A stretch of 64,000 nucleotides of DNA from contig JACAEQ010000116.1 in assembly GCA_013388755.1 (NCBI GenBank), positions 62,001 to 126,000 on the forward strand, given 5' to 3'. This document shows, piece by piece, positions 34,606 through 44,406 of the stretch. The DNA comes from Chloroflexota bacterium. GTDB taxonomy: Bacteria > Chloroflexota > Chloroflexia > Chloroflexales > Roseiflexaceae. How positions within the stretch are numbered: position 1 is the first letter of the stretch; each line of letters starts with the position of its first letter. The position numbers and the translations under genes are program-made. The notes below the pieces were generated by a model. It did no database searches. It was not told the origin of the DNA and saw nothing but the letters and a program-made list of their open reading frames with translations.

Positions 34606-34887
34606 GGCGTCGCCTCCTTCTTTGCGCTGACCGGCCTCCCGTCCTCATTGCCGGTTGCTTCGGGCGCCTCACTGCGCCCCTGCAAGTCGTGCAGCGCCGC
34701 CCGAAATGGCGATACGCCGCTGCATGCACCACCTGCCTGACCGCATGCTCTACCGGAGACATCTGTATGATGAAGGGATGACCCCGCCGCATTCATGGCG
34801 GACTCACCCCCATACCCGTCATGGTAGCCGTAGACTCACTCTTGTGAGTAGCGCAGCGAATACGTAGGGTGACATTCCGACAACTTA

Positions 34888-34896
34888 TGGTACAAT
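34888..34896 (+). promoter_or_regulatory. Extended -10 (TGGTACAAT) before the glycosidase lipoprotein
   Basis: TGG plus TACAAT (34891-34896), about 100 bases before the GTG start. It belongs to the ATGGTAYAAT set seen at 2197, 26344, 43408 and 51951. The 392-base gap 34606-34997 shows no gene. Confidence 0.5.
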
Positions 34897-34997
34897 GCGC
34901 CGCTATTATGCTGCTCTGCGTTGAACGGCGTCCTGCGATCGCCAGGTGCGACTTCGCGGCGCCTCGCGCTCAGTTTGCAACGCTCAATTCGCCTGCC

Positions 34998-37202
34998 GTG
35001 AAGCACCTGATCCTCGCCTGCATTCCATTCCTGGTCGCCGCATGCAGCATGGCGTCGCGCGTGCCGCCCGCGAGCCCCGCCGGCGACAGCGTGACGCCCG
35101 GCCATACTTCTGTACCTGCGGCGCCAACCAGCAGCCAGGTCGCTGGCGACCCGGAAGCATTTCGCGAATACTGGGCCAGCCACGATGGCATGACGACACT
35201 CGGCGAGCCGCTTGGCGAACCGATTCTGCTCGATGGCGTGCTCACCCGGGTCTACCGGCGTGGCCTGCTTGTCGCCCGACCGGAAGGTATCACACCCGCC
35301 CCACTGCCGCCAGGCTGGGGCACTGCGCCGCCTGCCGACCTCGAGGTTCTGCCCGCTGCACGATGGCAAGCGACGCTCACGGCGCCAGCCACTGCATTAC
35401 CTCTCACTCCTACCAGCGTGCGTCTCGCCGTTCCGGGGTACAGCGGCCAGGCCGAGTTGCGTCTCTATGATGGGTATGGGCAGCCTGCCGGGCGCTGGCC
35501 AGTCACCATCACGGCAGGAGCTGGAACCGTTGTGGTCCAGCCGACCGGTGCGCTTGGAGCGCATAGCGGCCTGCTGCTGATAGACGGCGCCATCGCCGGT
35601 GGTGCGAGTCTGCTGTACACGCTCGATGCGGAAACATCCCTGGTCACCGGGCAGGAGCGTTTCGATACACTCTACCCGGCGATTCGCCGCTTCATGGAGC
35701 AGTGTGTACTCGACTATCGCCTTGACGGTGGTTTCGTTCGCGGCTATCGCTCGCCCGATAACCCGCTGCTCTGGCTGCGCGATCATACCTACCAGGCGCG
35801 CGGGTTCCGCTACTTCGAGCAGGATGTTGTCAGCCTGATCGATGCCTTTCGCCGCGCACAACGGCCAGACGGCAGTTTTCCCGATTTTCTTGCTCGCCCG
35901 ACGCTGGGTGTCCTGCAGCCCGGTCGCAAACAGGTCGAGGCCGACGTCGAGTTCCTCTTTGTGCAGGCGGTCTATGAAGCATGGCAGGTCACCGGCGACG
36001 ATGCCTGGCTCCGGGCCAATCTCGCTGCCATGCGCCGCGCCGTGCGCTACACCATGAGCGACCCCCTGCGCTGGGATGCAGAGCGGCAACTGGTGAAACG
36101 CCCATACACGATCGATACCTGGGATTTTGCCTACGGCCCGACCACCCGCGATCCAACGACCGGCAGGCCGGCGCCGCGTCACTGGATCGACGATACGACC
36201 ATCTGGGGCATCTTCCACGGCGACAACACCGGGCTGGCGCATGCGCTGGAACTTCTGGCGCGCGCCGAAGAGCGCGTCGGCGACGCGGCGCTGGCGGAGC
36301 AGTGGCGTGACGCAGCGGCAGGGATCATGGAGCGGCTGAACGCCCTTAGCTGGAACGGTCGCTTTTATACGCATTTTGTTCCGCTCGAACCGTTCGATAC
36401 GCCGGGCGTCGATGAAGCTGAACAACTGAGCCTGTCCAACGCCTATGCGCTCAATCGCGGGGTGCTACGGCGCAGCCAGGGGCGCGCCATTGTGCAGGAG
36501 TATTTCGATCGCGGCCTGCGGCGCGGTACAACCTTCGCTGAGTGGTATAGCATCGATCCACCGTTTCCTGCCGGCAGTTTCGGCCTTGCCGGGCGGCCAG
36601 GCGAACAACCGGGCGAATATGTCAATGGCGGGATCATGCCACTTGTCGGCGGCGAACTGGCGCGCGGCGCATTCCGCTACGGCGCCGAACGCTACGCCTT
36701 CGAGATTCTGCACCGGTATTACTTCCTGATCAGTACCACCGGCGCAACCTATCTCTGGTACTATCCAGCAGGTAATCCGGGGATCTCAGGCGTTGATACG
36801 CTGCCAACCGACGGCTGGGGGGCCTCCGCCATGCTCGGCGCGCTGATCGAGGGCGCGGCAGGGATCGAGGAACGCGATGCGCGCTACCGCGACGTGTCGC
36901 TTAGCCCGCGATGGATCTTCACCGATGATGTGCAGAAAGCGCGTGTGACGGCGCGCTATGCGGCCTCGGACGGATACGTCGCGTATGCCTGGCGCCGCCT
37001 GGCGCGCGGCGTTGAGGTAACATTCACCGGCTCGGGTGAACGCGCCCGGCTGCGGCTGCCATTGCCGGAAGGAGTGACGGCGCCGACGCGGGTACTGCTC
37101 AATGGAGCGCCGCAGGACTTCCGCCTTGAGGACGCAAGCGGCAGCCGCTACGTTGCCTTCGATGTGAACGCGCCGTCTGGCACGGCACAGGTCCAGTGGT
37201 GA
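34998..37202 (+). CDS. Six-hairpin glycosidase-like lipoprotein
   Basis: A 734-aa exported lipoprotein. I choose GTG 34998 because it yields a perfect lipoprotein signal, KHLILACIPFLVAAC, with the modified Cys at 16; the longer frame would bury this. A Ser/Pro-rich linker and a beta-rich domain (to about 215) precede a C-terminal catalytic-type (alpha/alpha)6 barrel (about 225-640), with LRDHTYQARGFRYFEQD, TIDTWDFAYGP, DDTTIWGIFHGDN and TFAEWYSIDPPF. The last looks like the site carrying an acidic residue of glycogen-debranching or GH63-like enzymes. A small beta domain closes the protein. The substrate is unknown. No clear ribosome binding site precedes the GTG. Confidence 0.8.
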   Translation: MKHLILACIPFLVAACSMASRVPPASPAGDSVTPGHTSVPAAPTSSQVAGDPEAFREYWASHDGMTTLGEPLGEPILLDGVLTRVYRRGLLVARPEGITPAPLPPGWGTAPPADLEVLPAARWQATLTAPATALPLTPTSVRLAVPGYSGQAELRLYDGYGQPAGRWPVTITAGAGTVVVQPTGALGAHSGLLLIDGAIAGGASLLYTLDAETSLVTGQERFDTLYPAIRRFMEQCVLDYRLDGGFVRGYRSPDNPLLWLRDHTYQARGFRYFEQDVVSLIDAFRRAQRPDGSFPDFLARPTLGVLQPGRKQVEADVEFLFVQAVYEAWQVTGDDAWLRANLAAMRRAVRYTMSDPLRWDAERQLVKRPYTIDTWDFAYGPTTRDPTTGRPAPRHWIDDTTIWGIFHGDNTGLAHALELLARAEERVGDAALAEQWRDAAAGIMERLNALSWNGRFYTHFVPLEPFDTPGVDEAEQLSLSNAYALNRGVLRRSQGRAIVQEYFDRGLRRGTTFAEWYSIDPPFPAGSFGLAGRPGEQPGEYVNGGIMPLVGGELARGAFRYGAERYAFEILHRYYFLISTTGATYLWYYPAGNPGISGVDTLPTDGWGASAMLGALIEGAAGIEERDARYRDVSLSPRWIFTDDVQKARVTARYAASDGYVAYAWRRLARGVEVTFTGSGERARLRLPLPEGVTAPTRVLLNGAPQDFRLEDASGSRYVAFDVNAPSGTAQVQW

Positions 37203-37340
37203 CAACCGCGGCGACGTTCGCTGTTGTGCTTATCGGGCGCGCCGCCGGTACGGTTCCCGGCAACCTGCCCGCGATGAGCTCCACACCGATCACCTCCCGA
37301 GGCGCCACGCCCGGGCGACGATCACGAATCGCCAGTCACA

Positions 37341-38192
37341 CTAGAGCGCATCCGTCGGCTGATTCTTGCGCCGGAACGGTCCGGTCAGCGCATCCACCAC
37401 GCGTTCGATTCGCTGTTGCGCCATTGCCGTCAACCAGATAACCGGGCGCGCCGCCAGTGTCACCGGGCCGCGCAGCGGCGTGCGTGCCACAATGACCGTG
37501 AGCGCCAGCACGCCGGCGGAGATGGCAAACTGCGTCAATTCTTCCAGGTGAATATGCCACAGCTCTTCCGCCAGCAGTTCGGCGCCGATCGCCAGCAACA
37601 GCAGGAACGCCCCGGTCTGGAGTGCCGGCTCCCAGGCGATCATACGAGTAAAGATGGTTGCCGCAAACCGCATGACCAGAATACCGATCGCCACGCCCAG
37701 CATCACCACCCAGAACGCATCCGACAGCGCCACCGCAGCAATCACGTTGTCAATGCTGAATGCCAGGTCGGCCAGTTCGATCGCCAGCACTGTCGGCCAG
37801 AACCCGCCGCGGACGCGCGGCGCCTCGGCATGGCCGGCCTCGATGCGGTGCGCGTGGTATAACTCGGCGAAATGGTGAAACGCCAGATAGACGAGATATG
37901 CCGCGCCGAGGATACGTAGCCACGGCACATGGATAATCACGCTCGCCAGCGCCAGCATCAACCCGCGACCTATGTATGCGCCCAGTAACCCCACCTTCAA
38001 CGCTGCCTCGCGTTGATTGCCGAGCGTTCGTTGCGACCAGCTGGACAGAAACGCCAGCCGCGGTGGCCAGGGGATCGGTCGATCGCCTGGCAGGTGCGCC
38101 ACCATCGCCCCAAGGACGGCGGCATTGTCGATTGAGAGGATGCCTTCCAGAAAAATTAACTGGATGATGATGGTTATGGCGCTGATATCCAT
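37341..38192 (-). CDS. TerC-family integral membrane protein
   Basis: A 283-aa protein with about seven TM helices. The two duplicated acidic signatures, LIFLEGILSIDNAAVLG near the N-terminus and ELADLAFSIDNVIAAVAL in the middle, define the TerC/YkoY family, which has been linked to manganese export or loading of secreted enzymes. I take ATG 38192; a GTG three codons upstream is possible. It is divergently placed from purA across a 155-base gap containing the purA promoter. Confidence 0.92.
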   Translation of the reverse strand: MDISAITIIIQLIFLEGILSIDNAAVLGAMVAHLPGDRPIPWPPRLAFLSSWSQRTLGNQREAALKVGLLGAYIGRGLMLALASVIIHVPWLRILGAAYLVYLAFHHFAELYHAHRIEAGHAEAPRVRGGFWPTVLAIELADLAFSIDNVIAAVALSDAFWVVMLGVAIGILVMRFAATIFTRMIAWEPALQTGAFLLLLAIGAELLAEELWHIHLEELTQFAISAGVLALTVIVARTPLRGPVTLAARPVIWLTAMAQQRIERVVDALTGPFRRKNQPTDAL

Positions 38193-38260
38193 GGTTGACA
38201 CATTCTTTCCGGCAGCACATCATTCTGGCCCGGGTGTGCCCGGCATGGGTAGAACTCGGC

Positions 38261-38266
38261 TATAAT
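38261..38266 (+). promoter_or_regulatory. -10 box TATAAT of purA
   Basis: A perfect TATAAT lies 82 bases before the purA ATG. No good -35 at 16-18 bases. Confidence 0.55.
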
Positions 38267-38347
38267 ACCGTGGCTGAAATACATACGCTGGCAGCGCCGC
38301 ATATCATAACATATTCAAAAACATACACAACAGAAGGGAGCCCACCA

Positions 38348-39640
38348 ATGCCGGTCGTCGCAGTGATCGGCGCCCAGTGGGGCGACGAAGGCAAAGGGCA
38401 TATCGTTGACATTCTTGCCGAGCGGGCGCGGCTTGTCATCCGTTACGGCGGCGGCAATAATGCCGGCCACACGGTCGTCAACCGCCAGGGCACGTTCAAG
38501 CTGCATATCGTGCCATCCGGCGTGTTCGACCCGGCGACCGTCAACATTATCGGCAGCGGCGTTGTTGTCGACCCGGCCGTGCTCTTACGAGAGATCGCCG
38601 ATCTTGAAACGCGCGGTATCTCCACTACCAGGCTCTTCATCAGCGATCGGGCGCATGTGATCATGCCCTACCATGTCATGCAGGATCAACTCGACGAGGC
38701 GGCGCGTGGCGAGGCGAAAATTGGCACCACCGGCCGCGGTATTGGCCCGGCCTATGCTGACAAAATGACACGGATCGGTATTCGCATGGGCGACCTGCTC
38801 CACGAAGAGACGCTCCTGCGCCGTCTGCGCCAGGCGCTTGACGTGAAGAACAGGCTGCTGACCACCCTCTATGGTGCACAGCCGCTCTCGTTGCACGAAA
38901 CCTTCCTGAAGTATCTCGAATACGGTAGTAAACTCGACCGTCACGTGACCGATGTTCACCCGATCGTTCAACGTGCGCTTGAGAAGGATATGCCGATTTT
39001 GCTTGAAGGTGCCCAGGGCGCACTCCTCGACATTGATCACGGCACCTATCCGTACGTGACGTCATCGCCGCCGGGAGCTGCCGGCGCCTGCCAGGGTAGC
39101 GGCATTGCGCCATCGTACCTGACATCGGTGATCGGCGTCTGCAAAGCCTATACGACGCGTGTTGGCGAGGGGCCCTTCCCGACCGAGGTCGATGGCGCCA
39201 CCGCTGACACCTTGCGCCAGATCGGGACGCCCTGGGCCGAGGTCGGCACGACGACCGGGCGCCTGCGTCGCGTCGGCTGGTTCGATGCGGTGATGATGCG
39301 TTACGCCGCGCGCCTCAATGGGATCGACACGCTGGCGATCACCAAGCTCGATGTGCTCGACACCTTGCCACGCATCAAGATCTGTGTCGGTTATCGGCGC
39401 AACGATACCGAACTCGACTACCCGCCGGCAAATAATGCCGTTCTCAGCCAGGTCGAACCGATCTACGAGGAACTACCCGGCTGGCAGACGCCAACCACCG
39501 CCGTGCGTAGCTTCGACAGATTACCCGCCGAGGCACGCGCCTATGTCGCCCGTGTGTGCGAGCTTGTCGGCGTCCGGCTGGGCATGGTCTCGATCGGGCC
39601 GGCCCATGATCAGATTATCGAGGTCAACCGGGTGATCTGA
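38348..39640 (+). CDS. purA: Adenylosuccinate synthetase
   Basis: A 430-aa enzyme making adenylosuccinate from IMP, aspartate and GTP in AMP synthesis. The P-loop-like GAQWGDEGKGH opens the protein (D13 catalytic). The family motifs GNNAGHTV, GTTGRGIGPAYADK, LLEGAQGALLDIDHGTYPYVT (split around ALL) and the GTP site at TKLDVLD are intact, and the length is normal. GAAGGGAG lies seven bases before ATG 38348. Confidence 0.98.
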   Translation: MPVVAVIGAQWGDEGKGHIVDILAERARLVIRYGGGNNAGHTVVNRQGTFKLHIVPSGVFDPATVNIIGSGVVVDPAVLLREIADLETRGISTTRLFISDRAHVIMPYHVMQDQLDEAARGEAKIGTTGRGIGPAYADKMTRIGIRMGDLLHEETLLRRLRQALDVKNRLLTTLYGAQPLSLHETFLKYLEYGSKLDRHVTDVHPIVQRALEKDMPILLEGAQGALLDIDHGTYPYVTSSPPGAAGACQGSGIAPSYLTSVIGVCKAYTTRVGEGPFPTEVDGATADTLRQIGTPWAEVGTTTGRLRRVGWFDAVMMRYAARLNGIDTLAITKLDVLDTLPRIKICVGYRRNDTELDYPPANNAVLSQVEPIYEELPGWQTPTTAVRSFDRLPAEARAYVARVCELVGVRLGMVSIGPAHDQIIEVNRVI

Positions 39641-39681
39641 TCGACTGCCCGGGGACGAGTAGACGCGCCTGGAACTGCTAT

Positions 39682-39749
39682 GGCGCACCGCCGGCGGAAC
39701 CATGTGCTCCGGGTCGTGGTACCCGCTCCCTGGTCCCTGGCGGTGCGCC
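39682..39749. other. Inverted repeat between convergent purA and ileS
   Basis: GGCGCACCGCC (39682-39692) and GGCGGTGCGCC (39739-39749) are a perfect 11-bp inverted repeat with a 46-base loop that contains further self-complementary GGTACC/GGGTC bits. It could act as a bidirectional terminator; there are no T-runs at either end. Confidence 0.4.
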
Positions 39750-39767
39750 CGGCAGCCGCAGGTGCGC

Positions 39768-42700
39768 TCAGGCGTGGCGGCTCACGCCGATGACGAGCGC
39801 TCGTCCGGCATCAAGCTCCAGTAGTGTGGTAGGTACATGCTCCGGTGGTGAGCAGAGACGCAGATCATCGGCCAGCGTCTCCTCGCGTACATAATCGCCC
39901 CAGGCGCGGAGCATCGCCTCCACCTCGGCATCGCCGTCGGCGCCGCCAAGGAAGACGATAATGCGGTCACTGATGGCGAAATCCGCTTCCTTGCGCGCAT
40001 CCTGGATGTTGCGCACCAGCTCGCGCGCCAGCCCTTCCATTGTCAGCTCGGGGGTCAGCGTCGTGTCGAGAGCCACCAGCACGCCGCCATCTTCGGCAAC
40101 CGCATATCCTTCAGGCGAGGTGCTTTCGACCAGTAACTCTTCAGGCAACAATTCCAGTTCCTGGCCTTCGACGGTCAGTATCACCGGCTGCCCTTCCTCG
40201 ACGGCGCGCGCCGCAGCGCTCGCCGCATTGCCGGCCAGATCGCGCAACGCCGCCGTCAGAGCCGGCACCAGCCTGCCATACTTCTTTCCCACCAGACGCA
40301 AGTTCGGCTTGAACCGGTACTCGACCAGGCTGGCGGCACTGTCGAGGTAGCGTACCGTCTTGACATTGAGTTCGTCACGCAGCTCGGCCTCGAAACGGCG
40401 CAACCCCTCGGCCTCCGCCGGCGTCGGCACACGCACCCACATCTCGCGCAGCGGCTGGCGCACCCGGATACCGGCGGCCCGTCGCGCCGCCCGGCCGATA
40501 GAAACAGCGCGCAACAACGTCTCGGTATCGGCGACGAGTCGCTCGTCCAGCAACGCCGCGTCCACCTGCGGCCATGCAGCCAGGTGCACACTGTCCGGAA
40601 CGCCCTCGATATCGCCGTCGGCGCTCAGGTTCTGGTATATTGCCTCGGCGACAAACGGCGCAAATGGCGCCAGCAGTTTCGTTACTGTGAGCAGGCAGGT
40701 ATAGAGCGTCGCATATGCTGCCTGCTTGTCGCTATCATGCTCACTTTTCCAGAAACGCCGCCGGTTGCGCCGGACATACCAGTTTGACAGTTCATCAACG
40801 AATGATTCGATTTCACGCGCTGCGGTTGTGACATCATAGGCCTCGAATGCTGCGGTCGCATCGCGCACCAGGCTGTTGAGCCGCGCCAGCGCCCAGCGAT
40901 CAATAGCACTCAGGGTCAGGAGATTCGGGGTTGTCTCTGCTGTGCCGGCATGGCCGGCGGCGCCGTTCCCCCGCAACCCATCACCTTGATCCGGCTGCCA
41001 GCCATCCAGATTCGCATAGGTAACGAAAAACGCATACGTGTTCCACAGCGTCAGCAGGAACTTCCGCAGGCTTTCGCCGACCAGGCCTGCCGAAAAGCGC
41101 CGCGGGCTGCCGGGAGGCGCGGCAGTGAACAGGTACCAGCGCAATGCGTCGGCGCCATGTTCGCCCATCACGGCCCATGGGTCAACCACGTTGCCTTTCG
41201 ACTTGCTCATCTTCTGCCCTTCCGCATCGAGGATGTGCCCCAGGCAGATCACATTCTTGAAGGCCGGCCGGTCGAACAGCAGGGTCGAGAGCGCGTGCAG
41301 CGTATAGAACCAGCCGCGCGTCTGGTCCACCGCCTCACAGATGTAGTCGGCCTGTTTCGCCGCTTCATAGATATCAGCGTTCTCCATCGGGTAGTGCCAC
41401 TGCGCCACCGGCATCGCACCTGAGTCGTACCAGCAGTCGGCGACGTCGGGAATGCGCCGCATAACGCCGTGCTGCGGGTCCACCCAGGTGATGTCATCAA
41501 CATACGGCCGGTGCAACTCCAGACCCTGCAGGCTGCGACCAGCCTTCTGTTCGAGTTCCGCCAGCGAACCGATGCATTCGGCATAGCCGTCTTCCGCCAT
41601 CCAGATGGGCAATGGCGTGCCCCAGTATCGCTCGCGGCTCACGGCCCAGTCAATGTTGTTCGCCAGCCAGTTACCGAAGCGCCCTTCGCGAATATGCTCC
41701 GGCACCCAGTTGATGATCGCATTGTTGGCGACCAGCCGATCCTTCAGCGCCGTGGTGCGGATGTACCATGAGCGCTTGGCATAGTAGAGCAGCGGCGTAT
41801 CACAGCGCCAGCAGAACGGGTATGAGTGCTTGACGCGCCCGCTCTTCAGCAGCAAGCCACGTTCGTTCAGGTTGCGCGTGATATCCGGGTCGGCCTGTTT
41901 GAAGAACTTCCCGGCAAAACCCAGTTCGCCAAACTCGGGCAATACGGCTCCCGCAAGATCGACTGAAAAGAGCGTCGGCAGGCCGTACTTCCGGCCAATC
42001 TCAAGGTCACCGTAGGCCGGCGCAATATGAACGATGCCGGTGCCGTCTTCGAGTGATACAAAGTCATCAGCGACGACCGTGTAGGCTCGCGACATGTCAA
42101 CAGTGTCACCCGGGCCAGGGACGCCGTCGAACAGGTTGTCGTAGCGCACACCGACAAGCTCCGTGCCGCGGAAGGAACGTTCGACCGCGACCCCCTCGCC
42201 GAGCACGCCGGCGACCAGCGCCTCGGCGAGCAGCAGGCGCTCACCCTGGTGCGCAACGACGAAATACGTTGCATCGGGCCTGACCGCCAGCGCCACATTG
42301 GCCGGCAGCGTCCAGGGGGTTGTCGTCCAGGCCAGGAACGACACTCCGTGGAGCGCCGGGGTAGGCGCATCATCGCGCACACGGAACTTCACCCACACAC
42401 TCGGGTCGTCAATGTCATCCTTGAAACCCAGTGACACCTCATGATCCGAGAGTGACGTGCCACAACGCGGGCAATGCATGGAGACTTTATAGTCGCGGAA
42501 CAGCAGGCCGCGATCCCATAGCTGGCGGAAGATCCACCAGAGCGACTCGATATAGTCGTTCTCATAGGTGATATAGGCATCTTCGCTGACCCAGTAGGCG
42601 AGGCGCCGGGTGAACTGCTTCCACTCCTGAATGTATTCCCAGACGCTCCGGCGACATTGCGCATTGAACTCCGCCACGCCATATGTTTCGATATCGGGTT

Positions 42701-43013
42701 TGCCGCTGAAGCCGAGTTTCTTCTCGACCTCGATTTCGACTGGCAGGCCGTGGGTATCCCATCCCTCGCGGCGCCCGATGATCCGGTAGCCCTGCATTGC
42801 GCGGTAGCGGCAGATAACATCTTTGAAGATGCGCGAGATAGCATGGTGCAACCCGGGGCGCCCATTCGCTGTCGGCGGCCCTTCGTAAAAGACGAACGGC
42901 CTGTCGCCCGATGCCAGGCTGCGTTCAACCACCTGCCGCTGTTTCCACAACTCAAGGATGCGCTCCTCGAGTTGCGGAAAATTGACCTTGCTATCCACCG
43001 GCTGAAAGGCCAT
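39768..43013 (-). CDS. ileS: Isoleucyl-tRNA synthetase (type-2-like)
   Basis: A 1081-aa class I synthetase charging tRNA-Ile. The HIGH element appears as GLHHA (54-58) within PPTANGRPGLHHA, and KMSKS is exact at 601-605. The editing domain, the CxxC of SMHCPRCGTSLSDHE, and a long C-terminal anticodon-binding plus extra domain are present. The length and the motif variants fit the type-2, eukaryote-like bacterial IleRS clade, known for natural mupirocin tolerance in some members. ATG 43013 is preferred because AGGAGGAGG sits 6-9 bases upstream; ATG 43019 abuts the ribosome binding site. The gene is controlled by a T-box leader. Confidence 0.97.
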   Translation of the reverse strand: MAFQPVDSKVNFPQLEERILELWKQRQVVERSLASGDRPFVFYEGPPTANGRPGLHHAISRIFKDVICRYRAMQGYRIIGRREGWDTHGLPVEIEVEKKLGFSGKPDIETYGVAEFNAQCRRSVWEYIQEWKQFTRRLAYWVSEDAYITYENDYIESLWWIFRQLWDRGLLFRDYKVSMHCPRCGTSLSDHEVSLGFKDDIDDPSVWVKFRVRDDAPTPALHGVSFLAWTTTPWTLPANVALAVRPDATYFVVAHQGERLLLAEALVAGVLGEGVAVERSFRGTELVGVRYDNLFDGVPGPGDTVDMSRAYTVVADDFVSLEDGTGIVHIAPAYGDLEIGRKYGLPTLFSVDLAGAVLPEFGELGFAGKFFKQADPDITRNLNERGLLLKSGRVKHSYPFCWRCDTPLLYYAKRSWYIRTTALKDRLVANNAIINWVPEHIREGRFGNWLANNIDWAVSRERYWGTPLPIWMAEDGYAECIGSLAELEQKAGRSLQGLELHRPYVDDITWVDPQHGVMRRIPDVADCWYDSGAMPVAQWHYPMENADIYEAAKQADYICEAVDQTRGWFYTLHALSTLLFDRPAFKNVICLGHILDAEGQKMSKSKGNVVDPWAVMGEHGADALRWYLFTAAPPGSPRRFSAGLVGESLRKFLLTLWNTYAFFVTYANLDGWQPDQGDGLRGNGAAGHAGTAETTPNLLTLSAIDRWALARLNSLVRDATAAFEAYDVTTAAREIESFVDELSNWYVRRNRRRFWKSEHDSDKQAAYATLYTCLLTVTKLLAPFAPFVAEAIYQNLSADGDIEGVPDSVHLAAWPQVDAALLDERLVADTETLLRAVSIGRAARRAAGIRVRQPLREMWVRVPTPAEAEGLRRFEAELRDELNVKTVRYLDSAASLVEYRFKPNLRLVGKKYGRLVPALTAALRDLAGNAASAAARAVEEGQPVILTVEGQELELLPEELLVESTSPEGYAVAEDGGVLVALDTTLTPELTMEGLARELVRNIQDARKEADFAISDRIIVFLGGADGDAEVEAMLRAWGDYVREETLADDLRLCSPPEHVPTTLLELDAGRALVIGVSRHA

Positions 43014-43057
43014 GTTCATCCTCCTCCTGCGTCCATCGCCCGTCGCCCGCCAACAAC

Positions 43058-43086
43058 AAAAAACCTCGCCCCCTGCAGGGACGAGG
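43058..43086 (-). terminator. T-box terminator hairpin of ileS leader
   Basis: CCTCGTCCC, loop TGCA, GGGGGCGAGG followed by TTTTTT (43063-43058) on the minus strand: a strong rho-independent terminator, mutually exclusive with the T-box antiterminator. Confidence 0.92.
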
Positions 43087-43407
43087 CATACACCCCGCGG
43101 TACCACCCTGGTTCAGCCGCCACACACTCGCCAGTATGGCATGTACGGCTGCACTCTCTGAGGCGCCAGCACGCCCCCGCCTGGATAACGGCCGGCGAGG
43201 CCGGAGGAAACTACTTGTGCATTGGGATGTGAATTGTGCAGGCTGGTCGTCGCACGTTCAGCTTGCGCAATTCCCCATGCTCAATTCCGTTCGCTTCTCG
43301 GCTCGGGAGGGATCTTCGGCGATCACCCCGGGCGCGCCTTGCACCATTCGCGCGCTCGCTGGCCGGGTCACTGGTCGCGTACTCGTCTCCGTCAACGCCT
43401 TTGTCGC
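43058..43407 (-). promoter_or_regulatory. T-box leader of ileS
   Basis: On the minus strand the leader between the -10 at 43413 and the gene contains the diagnostic T-box AGGGTGGTACCGCGGGG (43109-43093). It is followed by an intrinsic terminator (43086-43058). T-box RNAs read the charging state of a cognate tRNA: uncharged tRNA-Ile would pair its CCA end with the T-box bulge, form the antiterminator and let transcription continue. Two ATC triplets at 43323-43321 and 43313-43311 are candidate isoleucine specifier codons in the stem I region; I cannot fold the stem by eye to choose. Confidence 0.9.
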
Positions 43408-43416
43408 ATTATACCA
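43408..43416 (-). promoter_or_regulatory. Extended -10 promoter (TGGTATAAT) of ileS leader
   Basis: Minus-strand TGG plus TATAAT (43413-43408) lies 395 bases before the ileS ATG, placing the T-box in the transcript. No distinct -35. Confidence 0.65.
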
Positions 43417-43462
43417 TACTGTACGCCACGAGCGTCGGTCCTGAGCAGGATGCCTCGGCATC

Positions 43463-44320
43463 CTACCCGGGTTCCGGCCCGGTCGCTGCCGGACGCGCCG
43501 GATCGCTGCACCAGTCGCTCCACGACCCCTCGTAGAGCACAACGTTCTGCCAGCCGGCGCGTTGTAGTGCCAGGACACTATGTGCTGCCGTGACGCCGGA
43601 ACCACAGTAGCAGACGATGGTCTTCGCCGTACCAGCGCCGAGTGCGCCATAGCGTTCACGTAATGCTTCCGCTGAGCGCATGCGCCCGTCGGGCCCGACA
43701 TTGCCGGCGTATGGCGCCGACACCGCGCCCGGAATATGGCCGGCGCGTGGATCGATCGGCTCCAGGATACCTTCGTACCGCTCGGTGGCGCGCACGTCAA
43801 TCACCAGGGCGTGTGGGTCCCGCCGCAGAGCATCGACCATGGCGGCATCAACGACCATGGCACGATTGGGATGCGGCACGAAGAGCGCTGGCGGCGGCGC
43901 GGGAGCATCACCCACTTCAACCGGCAGACCTGCCGCCTGCCAGGCGGGCCAGCCACCATCCAGCAGTGACACACGATCGTGGCCGAAGTAGCGCAACAGC
44001 CACCAGAGACGCGCAGCATATGCTCCGCCGGCATTGTCGTAGGCAACGACATGGGTCGCCGCGCCGATTCCGGCGCGACTGGCCGTTGCGGCAAATGCCT
44101 CCGGCGCCGGAAGCGGATGGCGTCCCGGCCCCTGACCTTTCGGCGCAGACAGGTCGGTATCAATGTCCAGGTAGATTGCGCCGGGAATGTGCGCCTCGCG
44201 GTATTCAACGCGCCCGCGTCCCGGCTCCGTCAGGTACCAGCGTAGATCGACGACACGCAGCGCCGGATCGTCCAGGCGCGCCGCAAGCCAGTCGGGGGTC
44301 ACCAGTGGTTCGACTGTCAT
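43463..44320 (-). CDS. Thiosulfate/3-mercaptopyruvate sulfurtransferase
   Basis: A 285-aa tandem rhodanese protein. The N-terminal inactive domain includes the characteristic HIPGAIYLDID. The C-terminal active domain includes HIPGAV and the active loop CGSGVTA with its persulfide-forming Cys. The CGSGVTA loop is typical of SseA/3-mercaptopyruvate types. No ribosome binding site precedes the ATG; instead a TACAAT -10 box ends seven bases before it, so the mRNA is probably leaderless. Confidence 0.94.
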   Translation of the reverse strand: MTVEPLVTPDWLAARLDDPALRVVDLRWYLTEPGRGRVEYREAHIPGAIYLDIDTDLSAPKGQGPGRHPLPAPEAFAATASRAGIGAATHVVAYDNAGGAYAARLWWLLRYFGHDRVSLLDGGWPAWQAAGLPVEVGDAPAPPPALFVPHPNRAMVVDAAMVDALRRDPHALVIDVRATERYEGILEPIDPRAGHIPGAVSAPYAGNVGPDGRMRSAEALRERYGALGAGTAKTIVCYCGSGVTAAHSVLALQRAGWQNVVLYEGSWSDWCSDPARPAATGPEPG

Positions 44321-44327
44321 GGATCTG

Positions 44328-44333
44328 ATTGTA
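44328..44333 (-). promoter_or_regulatory. -10 box TACAAT giving a leaderless sulfurtransferase mRNA
   Basis: The minus-strand TACAAT ends seven bases before the ATG. With normal start-site spacing the transcript would begin at or next to the initiation codon. Confidence 0.5.
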
Positions 44334-44406
44334 TCCTTCTACTCCAGGCACATACGGCGTACACGCGAGCGGCAGGCGGGCGCGGTAACCGGCCTGCGCC
44401 AGGCCA

